From positions 1-6,899 of the forward strand of contig JANLVJ010000002.1 of the NCBI GenBank assembly GCA_031363945.1: DNA of 6,899 nt, written 5' to 3'. The stretch's first letter is position 1, and each line of letters starts with the position of its first letter. Below, piece by piece: positions 1 through 5,530 of the stretch. The position numbers and the translations under genes were made by a program. The DNA comes from JANLVJ01 sp031363945 (GTDB lineage: Bacteria > Bacteroidota > Bacteroidia > Sphingobacteriales > Sphingobacteriaceae). The notes below the pieces were generated by a model. The model did not search any database, had not been told where the DNA came from, and saw only the letters and a list, made by a program, of their open reading frames with translations.

Positions 1-1
1 T

Positions 2-133
2 CATACCCATTCGGTAAATAAACTTTTATGGAGTGATTTTAATAATTACCTGATTTCAACCGGTGATGACAGAACTATCATGGTATGGGAAATCGCCAAA
101 AATACAAATCCAGAATCCCGGGATGTAATCTGA
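2..133 (+). CDS. C-terminal end of a WD40-repeat protein (5' end outside window)
   Basis: The frame is open from the left edge to a TGA at 131-133, giving 43 residues with no start codon in view. The translation contains one recognisable WD40 blade: HTHSVNKLLWSD, then YLISTGDDRTIMVWEI. This is the family pattern of a His near the blade start, a hydrophobic strand, S-x-x-D-x-T-I and a closing V-W-E. About ten polar residues follow the W-E and end the protein. WD40 propellers are protein-interaction scaffolds; the partner cannot be told from one blade. The last codons lie against the decayed IS3 element on the other strand (recognisable orfB homology ends near 116-130), so the natural C-terminus may have been altered by that insertion, although the blade itself is complete. 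There is no visible link to the downstream genes. Confidence 0.72.
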   Translation, partial: HTHSVNKLLWSDFNNYLISTGDDRTIMVWEIAKNTNPESRDVI

Positions 134-633
134 TTTACTGCGATACAATGTTTTTTTTTCGTTATACCCATCGATACTTTTTTCAACTGAGGCTTTCATT
201 TCTACCATAGATAGGAATATTTGGTCAAGCTTGAATTCACTTTTAAGAATTCCATTTATGCGTTCAGCGATCGCATTTTCATACCGATCTCCATTTTCTG
301 TCATACTGATTTTTATTTCAAGATGAGTTGTTAAAATTTGAGCATACGCATCTGAACAATATTGACTGCACCTATCCGGGTGGTGATACAGTTCTTGGTT
401 CAACTCAGGATTTAATGTATTTAAAACCATTCTTAGTGCAGTAGCGGGATCAAACTTTTATAAATTATAGTGCACCATGATAGCTGGCTATTTTATGTAA
501 ATAAGCAGCTGAAATCAAGCTCTTTAGCTAATATCTTAGTCTAATACCGAATATGATAATAATAAGTTTATTCAGTGCGCCCCAGCAGCTTGCAGATATA
601 TTCAATTGGAATAGCTGCATGACGCAGTTTCAT
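56..633 (-). pseudogene. IS3-family OrfB (DDE transposase) remnant, fragmented and deleted
   Basis: Three pieces lie in three reading frames. Piece 1 (633-568) is MKLRHAAIPIEYICKLLGR, like an OrfB start. Piece 2 (about 518-468) reads LISAAYLHKIASYHG, corresponding to the conserved L-I-T-D-A-Y-S-x-K-I-V-G-Y-H stretch that follows the first catalytic Asp. Piece 3 (about 457-116, with an ATG at 430) carries YHHPDRCSQYCS, then ISMTENGDRYENAIAERINGI, holding the second Asp and the catalytic Glu of the DDE triad. Only about 50 nt separate pieces 1 and 2, where an intact OrfB would have over 100 residues, so the first catalytic Asp region is deleted. Beyond about 116 the open frame (to 56) is just the antisense of the WD40 gene end. 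It cannot encode an active transposase. Confidence 0.85.
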
Positions 634-1052
634 TTTTTTAACTGCCGGGGCAAAGGCTTTTTTTGTATCGGAATTTGAAGATCTAATTCTGCTACCTCTA
701 TTATAGTTAGAAGCGCTTATGAGCATAATTTCTCGGAGACTAATTCTTGCCTTAAAAGCGTTAATTCCTTATGAAGTAAGAGTATTTCTGAAATTATTAT
801 CGTTTTACTACTGGATTTAATTTTTTTGGTAGATTCTGCAGCTTCTGAACTTTCTGAAAAATAGGCCTTTTTCCATTTTGCAATACAACTCCGATTGAAA
901 CTATGTAAACCAGCGGCCTTGCGTTCAGTGAGTAAACCTTGGCTTATATCATTCAGGTCTTTCTTTTTGAATGATTCATCGTACCTGTAGAAAGGCTGAC
1001 TCGGTAGATTAATGAATTTCTTTTCTTTGCTCATTTGGTACAGGTTTACCAC
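630..1052 (-). pseudogene. IS3-family OrfA (HTH) remnant with internal stop
   Basis: The frame opens at ATG 1050-1052; a second ATG at 1032-1034 (MSKEKKF) is an equally good start. It runs 111 codons to a TAA at 717-719. The N-terminal part (YDESFKKK, then GLLTERKAAGLH, then SCIAKWKKAY) matches the layout of an OrfA helix-turn-helix, and a Leu-rich segment (LLLHKELTLLRQEL) fits the OrfA leucine zipper. After the TAA the same frame stays open and reads ALLTIIEVAELDLQIPIQKK, which is the usual OrfA tail, ending at TGA 630-632. The TAA therefore looks like a nonsense mutation rather than the natural end. OrfA normally binds the IS ends and, fused to OrfB by a -1 frameshift, forms the transposase. 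This copy should not make that product. Confidence 0.75.
633..639 (-). other. Relic -1 frameshift site of the IS3 element (A7 run)
   Basis: On the - strand the sequence reads TTAAAAAAATGA. The seven A residues form an A-AAA-AAA slippery heptamer, and the orfA TGA (630-632) overlaps an ATG (631-633) that opens the -1 frame. That frame gives MKLRHAAIPIEYICKLLGR, which resembles an OrfB N-terminus, before a TAA at 568-570. IS3 elements use exactly this arrangement to make the OrfAB transposase. Here the signal survives in a dead element. Confidence 0.6.
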
Positions 1053-1104
1053 TTTAACCTACAACGAAAGCAGGAAAAGACATGGCCCGCGTACTTTTAA
1101 TTTT

Positions 1105-1130
1105 TTTTTATTTGGTGATACCAAAAAAAA
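1105..1130. repeat. Small perfect inverted repeat with T-run/A-run flanks
   Basis: TTTGGT (1111-1116) and ACCAAA (1120-1125) form a perfect 6-bp stem around GAT. After one mismatch the pairing resumes between the T run at 1106-1109 and the A run at 1127-1130. On neither strand is the stem followed by a T tract, so it is not a standard intrinsic terminator. It lies between the IS3 remnant and the UspA gene. It could be an operator, part of an IS end, or chance in AT-rich DNA. Confidence 0.3.
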
Positions 1131-1283
1131 GATTGGAACTGTTCAACAGAGGAAAACATCTCGATTAAATATGTGAATGATGTAACTCACACAAGGAATT
1201 GTGTAATAACGCATACAATTAATAGCTTAATATTTGTATGAGAAAATAAGCTGTTCAAATAGGGGTAGTTTATAAAACACAAA

Positions 1284-1748
1284 ATGAAAAAGAATAAAAC
1301 AGCCTTCAGCATACTTTTGGCAACAGACGGCTCTATATACAGCAAAGCAGCCACAGAAGAAGTTGCCCGGATGTCATTTCCGCATAACACGGTGTTTCGG
1401 ATAATTTATATTTATGAAAAAGCCCGGCTAATATCGAACATGGGGCCAATGGGTGTAATGGAAGAATACTATTATGAAACTGACTGGGATTCTGTAAAAG
1501 TGGGTGAGCATGCGATAGCAAAAGCTTCGAAAATTTTGCTTAAAAAAAATCAGGAATTAACTATAACCTCAGCCGTTATCGAGGGGATTCCGAAGAGTGC
1601 TATTCTTGATGAGGCAGAAAAAATTGAAGCTGATCTTATTATTGTCGGATCTCATGGTTATGGGGCTATTAAACGCTTTCTATTAGGCTCGGTTTCCCAG
1701 GCAGTAGCTTTACATGCGAAATGTTCTGTATTGATCGTGCGGAAATAG
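1284..1748 (+). CDS. Universal stress protein, UspA family, ATP-binding type
   Basis: The 154-residue protein has the full single-domain UspA layout. The first strand ends in SILLATDGS, with Asp15 where the family binds nucleotide. An internal helix/strand region follows, then DLIIVGSHGYGAIKRFLLG, which fits G-x2-G-x9-G-S exactly (Gly122, Gly125, Gly135-Ser136), and finally the closing strand CSVLIVRK. The conserved motif predicts an ATP-binding, dimeric cytoplasmic protein of the type induced by starvation, oxidative or respiratory stress. Its precise target is unknown. The ATG at 1284 is the first in frame and matches the expected N-terminus (a few Lys before the first strand). Only a weak purine-rich stretch (AGGGG, about 20 nt upstream) precedes it, and I found no confident promoter. 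It is a stand-alone gene about 230 bp downstream of the IS3 remnant. Confidence 0.93.
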   Translation: MKKNKTAFSILLATDGSIYSKAATEEVARMSFPHNTVFRIIYIYEKARLISNMGPMGVMEEYYYETDWDSVKVGEHAIAKASKILLKKNQELTITSAVIEGIPKSAILDEAEKIEADLIIVGSHGYGAIKRFLLGSVSQAVALHAKCSVLIVRK

Positions 1749-1800
1749 AATCTTGGAGTAAGGTTTGCTATACGGCTTAGACGTTTCTTCAATAATCAAG

Positions 1801-1917
1801 GTGGATGTGCCATTTGTTAAGTTAATATTAGGCCTCATTCAAACATTCATTCTTAGCTGCCTTATCGGTGCATGTATCGCAGCTATTTACAAGGTTTCAT
1901 TGAATAAAAAACTATGA
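1801..1917 (+). CDS. Possible 38-residue single-span membrane peptide (GTG start)
   Basis: The frame from GTG 1801 to TGA 1915-1917 encodes about 38 residues. It opens with VDVPFVKLILGLIQ, continues with a hydrophobic stretch (TFILSCLIGACIAAIYKV) able to span a membrane once, and ends in a basic tail (SLNKKL), which suggests an N-out/C-in arrangement. AAGG sits directly in front of the GTG. There is no ATG in the frame, and a second GTG (1807) is an alternative start. It lies between the UspA and HMA genes on the same strand and ends 34 nt before the HMA start. The hydrophobic-then-basic pattern is what favours a real gene. I recognise no family and assign no function; a chance open frame remains quite possible. 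Confidence 0.38.
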   Translation: MDVPFVKLILGLIQTFILSCLIGACIAAIYKVSLNKKL

Positions 1918-1951
1918 ACCCAAAACAGTCAAAATTTAAAAAAATGAAAAA

Positions 1952-2170
1952 ATGAAAAAGAACTATGAAATAACAGGTATGAGCTGCGGAGGCTGTGTTA
2001 ACAATGTGAAGCAAGCCCTACTGCAAAACCCCGATATAGAAGATGCTGAAGTTCAGTTGAACCCGCAAAGTGCGGTGCTCACCACGAGTAAGCCCGTTGC
2101 CGTTGAGGTATTACAAGCTCAACTTAGCAGGGCGGGCAATTATACAATTAAGGAAACAGTTTTGAAATAG
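1952..2170 (+). CDS. Heavy-metal-associated (HMA) domain protein, copper chaperone-like
   Basis: This 72-residue protein is a complete single HMA domain. The first strand YEITGMSCGGCV carries the M-x-C-x-x-C metal site (Cys12, Cys15). A helix follows (NNVKQALLQNPDIEDAEV), then strands with alternating polar/hydrophobic residues, and a C-terminal YTIKE strand, giving the ferredoxin-like beta-alpha-beta-beta-alpha-beta order. Free HMA proteins of this size (CopZ/Atx1 type) bind Cu(I) in the cytosol and pass it to P-type ATPases or repressors. The metal is inferred from the family, not proved. The start at 1952 is the usable ATG: another at 1944 runs into a stop after two codons. No copper ATPase or CopY/CsoR-type regulator gene lies in this window, so its partner must be elsewhere. 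Confidence 0.9.
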   Translation: MKKNYEITGMSCGGCVNNVKQALLQNPDIEDAEVQLNPQSAVLTTSKPVAVEVLQAQLSRAGNYTIKETVLK

Positions 2171-2265
2171 TTAACACAAAAAGCAAAAAAATTTCAAAGT
2201 CAACAAAGGTATTAAGCACTCATTACTACTAAGAACGCAACCCAGATAATTTAAAACAATTAAAC

Positions 2266-2367
2266 ATGATGCACAATAATTCTATGAATTGGGGTATTTC
2301 GATTATCCCGGTTGTCATTATCATTATACTAGTATTTTTTTTACTTTTTAGACGAAAAGGTCAATAA
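2266..2367 (+). CDS. 33-residue single-pass membrane peptide
   Basis: An ATG pair at 2266 and 2269 opens a short frame ending at TAA 2365-2367. The peptide has a short polar N-terminus with Met, His and Asn (MMHNNSMNWG), one long hydrophobic segment (residues 11-28, mostly Ile, Val, Leu and Phe), and a basic end (RRKGQ). This is a textbook small membrane protein with its positive charges on the cytoplasmic side. The Met/His-rich head resembles short membrane peptides that accompany metal-resistance genes. Together with the upstream HMA chaperone, this suggests but does not show a link to copper. It lies 95 nt after the HMA stop. I do not recognise a named family. Confidence 0.55.
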   Translation: MMHNNSMNWGISIIPVVIIIILVFFLLFRRKGQ

Positions 2368-2397
2368 ACTGTAATCTTTTTTTTAGTATGTCATCCT

Positions 2398-2835
2398 AAA
2401 ATAACATTTGAGAAGAAAATTATCATTCATTTTACTCTCAAAAAAGTATTTGCACAAATGGATGATTTCTCAAAAAAAGAAATGTACATGAGTGAAAGTT
2501 CGATGATGATCATTGGAAGTATGTTAATTCTGGAACAACTTTCACCAAATCAAACCGGAGTTGCCGCAAAATATCACTGGCGTGGAAAGACGATGGGAAT
2601 GACAATTGATCTAAGCGAAACAGGTACAAAATGGCAACAAAATAAACTTAAAGAATGGGAAACAGATAGGGGAGCAAAAATTAGTAGTATATCGTGGTTC
2701 CGAATGTAGTTTGAAATCTCACCAGATCAAAACGGAACTATCGCAAAACTTTTAATTAGCTACTTGCAACTCAAAATTGATTTTATTAAATACGCTTTTT
2801 GCTTTTTGCTAAATGGTATTGCAACTGGTGTTTGA
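2398..2835 (+). pseudogene. SRPBCC/polyketide-cyclase-like gene, probably disrupted
   Basis: The longest clean part is 2458-2709 (83 codons). The same frame reads upstream without a start as ITFEKKIIIHFTLKKVFAQ, which looks like the first strand and helix of an SRPBCC (START-like) fold, and joins MDDFSKKEMYM directly. The middle (AKYHWRGKTMGMTIDLSE, then TKWQQNKLKEWET, then ISWFRM) has the beta-strand pattern of the family. A TAG at 2707-2709 interrupts it. Past the stop the frame continues as FEISPDQNGTIAKLLISY, again SRPBCC-like, before drifting into non-conserved sequence and a TGA at 2833-2835. The gene therefore seems to have lost its start and gained a nonsense codon. SRPBCC proteins bind hydrophobic ligands in a deep pocket; the original ligand is unknown. 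Alternatively, 2458-2709 could still be translated as a truncated protein. Confidence 0.62.
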
Positions 2836-2866
2836 ATAATATACTTAACGACAGCAAAAAAACCTT

Positions 2867-2938
2867 GAAGGGAAAGTAAATGAGTTAGTTGGCTTTCGGT
2901 ATGCCTGCCGTTTTATACAATTTGCCCATTTCCCCTTC
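2867..2938 (-). terminator. Weak candidate terminator downstream of dabA
   Basis: GAAGGGAAA (starting at 2867) and TTTCCCCTTC (2929-2938) form an imperfect inverted repeat with a one-base bulge. On the - strand the second arm is followed after AAGG by a run of seven T. The loop of about 50 nt is far larger than usual, so this is only a suggestion. It is the best candidate for ending the dab transcript in the 182-bp gap after dabA. Confidence 0.22.
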
Positions 2939-3017
2939 CTTTCAAATAAGCAATCAGCGCAGCTTTCTACCGACCTCGGATATAGTTGCTTGTTGCTACA
3001 TGTTTATAAAAATGCAA

Positions 3018-5519
3018 TTATTTAGTTAAGACTTCTTCCCAGTTTAAATTTCCTGTATAACGGTATGATATTTTGCCCTGGTCGTTCATAGCAAGGAGAT
3101 GAAGCCAGCCGTTGTCACATAAATTTCGAATGGAAAGATTCTTTTCTAATACAGTGTTCATAGCTTTTATGGGTGCTTCTATGATTACATTTAGCCTCAA
3201 CGGCTCATGTTGATAATTTTCCCCGTCGTGTATTGATTGAAGTGGCAAACCAACTCTCAGATCACCTGAAAAGCCTTCTAACACGCCAACACCAGCAGTT
3301 ACATTATGTAACGTTTTATTCCCTGATCCAAAGGTTTTGTTATCTACGGTTGAGGCATAGTATTGCAAACTGATCCAAGTCGCGACGACCATCGGTGCCG
3401 TCATGATCAATTCTAATACTGAAAACCCTTCATCCTTTTTCCAAATATAAGAGTGCAAGAAAGACCTGCCTCCCAAATTAATCCCCTTAGTTCTTTCTCT
3501 TGGAGCAATTATCAAAGATGAACAACCTGCAAGTCCCCATTCTGGCCGTGTTTGCGACCAATCTTTACTTCTATAACTGATCGCCGTATCAATATTCCCT
3601 TTGATTGACATGCGCAGGGCTCTTTCTGTTCGGGAAGCATGGCCAGCCTGGGTTATGGATTTTTTTAGGTCATCAAGTTCTTCTTTTCTGTTTTCAGGTA
3701 TTTCATGTTCATTGAAAATGTTCAATTCATCTAAGGTAGTATCGTGAAGGCAGGCAAGAAACAGGGTGCTGTCTGGAACAAAAATATTCTCAACTTGCAA
3801 ATGTTCTCTCACGTCTTTATCATTTAGTACAGCTGCAGCGACACGTGCGTTTGACTCACCGCTATGACCACCGCATGCTCCGCAATCAAGGCCGGTAGCA
3901 TGTGGATTGTTCACCGTGGTTGAGGCGTGGCCGACTATTAATATAAATCGGGCAAAGTTTTCAGTTAAAGACATTGCTTTTAGCGCATTTTTTGCCATCT
4001 GAATTCGCTGATCCACGGGAATTCCTACTGATATATCACCATAAGTACTAACTTCTAAACTAACGTGTTTATTTTTTAAGAATTTTCCTTTCAAATCAGC
4101 TTTATCAGGATGTGGTACTGGTCTGGTAAGGCCGAATGAATCTGTAAAAAGTTTTGGTAAATATGACAATCCGATCGGACTGACAAAACTGAAACACGTA
4201 ATCGCCCCGGATTTAAATGATTTCCACATTTGCTGTACCTGGTGATTATGCACCCGGCTGGAATAAGCGCGCAGATTTGTTTCCTTATCTCCGATTTGCT
4301 CAAGGATGGCAGGGCCGGTTTGTAAAAGAACGGGGCATTGGGCTTTCCCGGTCTTGTAACCTACAGGGATATAATTTATCGGAAAAGCAAAGAATCCAGC
4401 AAAACCAATAGTTTCTATTTCTGGGTCTACCAGTTCTAAATTTCTTCGGTACACTTCAGAACGGACATCAATACAAAAAATGGCCTGTGCTTTATTTTGG
4501 GTTAATCCAATATTTTCACGATGTTTCTGAGCTTGAAATTTTTGAATAATTTCACGTTGCGCAGCGACATCAAAAGCATCTTGCAAAATCAGTTTCTGTG
4601 CCAGGTCTGGGCTGATTACTTTTTGAATATTTACTGCAGCTAAAATATTTTTTGCCTCTTCCCATTTGAAGTGAAGTTCGGGACAATCTAAACATTGAAG
4701 TATGCATGCTTCCCAGCAGATAAGTATTGCCAAAAACTCTATTTCTTTTCCATCTTTGCCCCGATACAACTCACTGTCCCAGTCTATGCGTGCTGCATAT
4801 GCAGACCATCCTCCGACCCGTAGTAATAAACGATGAAGATAAATTGAGATCCCATCACTAGGAACTTCGAGAATTTTCAAGGCAGCCTGAACTGCTTTTA
4901 GTGGCTGATCTGGCAAAGCCATCACCTTCTTTCGAAAACTTTTTAAGCCAATAATTTCTGGGGTTAAGTCTAATTCTGCCTCAATTTTCCATGAAGAAAA
5001 GAGCCCTGAACGTTGGTTTGCAACTACCCAAACGGCTTGCCCGTTATCGAAGTACGAGGCTGCCCAGATTGAAATTCTAGAGGTAACAAAACGACCCCAG
5101 TCTTTTTTTGTGTACAGTGAAGCCACATCAATCAATGTATCGATAGTCGAATTGTTTTGGCCTTGGTCATTACTAATATCAAGACTGCTGATGAATTCAT
5201 GAACACATACAGGGTTCCCAAATGATTTTTTGGCCAAAGCAACGGCTATGTCTTCTGTTTTGATTTTTCCCTCAGAAATTTTATTTCTATAAAAAGAAAT
5301 CGGTAAAGTCATTTCAATTCCTCCAGCCGTGGCAAGTTGCTGGGCTGCATCTTCGAATTTTTGGTTAGATAGACCTAAGTATGGGTTAACGGCCACGAAA
5401 TTTTTTAACGGCCAAACAGGGGCTATTTTTTTGCAAGCCTGGCGAAGTATGTCTAAAAGCGCATTCTCATCATTTGAATATTCCACTAAAATATCTTCTT
5501 CTATCTTATCCTTTATCAT
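3018..5519 (-). CDS. dabA: DabA, DUF2309 subunit of the DAB inorganic-carbon uptake complex
   Basis: This complete 833-residue protein matches the usual length of the family (about 800-870). DabA is a peripheral, zinc-dependent beta-carbonic-anhydrase-like protein that, bound to the membrane subunit DabB, converts CO2 to bicarbonate in one direction. The family N-terminal signature WPLKNFVAVNPYLG lies at residues 36-49. The zinc site is intact: Cys349 and Asp351 in AIFCIDVRSE, His531 in VGHAST, and Cys546 in GLDCGACGG. The His-to-Cys spacing of 15 equals that of the characterised Halothiobacillus protein (C351, D353, H524, C539), recalled from knowledge. Further family blocks are the HASRTERA segment near 627 and the WGLAGC segment near 661. 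The ATG at 5517-5519 is 11 nt after the dabB stop, with no clear Shine-Dalgarno, so the two genes are surely co-transcribed. No frameshift or missing key residue was seen. Confidence 0.96.
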   Translation of the reverse strand: MIKDKIEEDILVEYSNDENALLDILRQACKKIAPVWPLKNFVAVNPYLGLSNQKFEDAAQQLATAGGIEMTLPISFYRNKISEGKIKTEDIAVALAKKSFGNPVCVHEFISSLDISNDQGQNNSTIDTLIDVASLYTKKDWGRFVTSRISIWAASYFDNGQAVWVVANQRSGLFSSWKIEAELDLTPEIIGLKSFRKKVMALPDQPLKAVQAALKILEVPSDGISIYLHRLLLRVGGWSAYAARIDWDSELYRGKDGKEIEFLAILICWEACILQCLDCPELHFKWEEAKNILAAVNIQKVISPDLAQKLILQDAFDVAAQREIIQKFQAQKHRENIGLTQNKAQAIFCIDVRSEVYRRNLELVDPEIETIGFAGFFAFPINYIPVGYKTGKAQCPVLLQTGPAILEQIGDKETNLRAYSSRVHNHQVQQMWKSFKSGAITCFSFVSPIGLSYLPKLFTDSFGLTRPVPHPDKADLKGKFLKNKHVSLEVSTYGDISVGIPVDQRIQMAKNALKAMSLTENFARFILIVGHASTTVNNPHATGLDCGACGGHSGESNARVAAAVLNDKDVREHLQVENIFVPDSTLFLACLHDTTLDELNIFNEHEIPENRKEELDDLKKSITQAGHASRTERALRMSIKGNIDTAISYRSKDWSQTRPEWGLAGCSSLIIAPRERTKGINLGGRSFLHSYIWKKDEGFSVLELIMTAPMVVATWISLQYYASTVDNKTFGSGNKTLHNVTAGVGVLEGFSGDLRVGLPLQSIHDGENYQHEPLRLNVIIEAPIKAMNTVLEKNLSIRNLCDNGWLHLLAMNDQGKISYRYTGNLNWEEVLTK

Positions 5520-5530
5520 TTTTCTAATTT

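Larger units (their letters stand above)
116..1052 (-). mobile_element. Decayed IS3-family insertion sequence
   Basis: On the - strand, an orfA-like HTH gene (1052 to 630) is followed by orfB-like DDE transposase pieces (633 to about 116), the order used by IS3 elements. The A7 slippery run and the orfA stop/orfB start overlap are preserved. The element is dead: orfA has an internal TAA at 717-719, and orfB is split over three frames and lacks much of its N-terminal half. I could not identify terminal inverted repeats or target-site duplications, so the limits given are those of recognisable coding homology only. The true left end (in element orientation) probably lies somewhere in 1053-1150. 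Family assignment is firm from the orfB motifs; the subgroup is not determined. Confidence 0.82.

Noticed and set aside
1105..1130. Hairpin considered as an intrinsic terminator for the IS3 remnant or upstream genes
   Set aside because: The stem is only 6 bp and AT-rich, and on both strands it is followed by A, not T, residues.
1082..1168. 28-codon + strand frame starting MARVLLIFFYLVIPKK
   Set aside because: It runs across the T/A homopolymer inverted repeat, which explains its hydrophobic and Lys-rich character. It has no recognisable family or ribosome site; most likely chance.
1195..1283. Promoter for the UspA gene (Bacteroidota TTTG/TAnnTTTG type)
   Set aside because: An AATATTTG box resembles the -7 element, but no TTG box lies at the proper distance upstream.
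1187..1521. Minus-strand open frames opposite the UspA gene
   Set aside because: They are antisense to a complete, motif-bearing UspA gene and show no family features of their own.
4091..4411. Open frames on both strands inside dabA
   Set aside because: They overlap the conserved coding sequence of dabA in other frames and show no recognisable domain.
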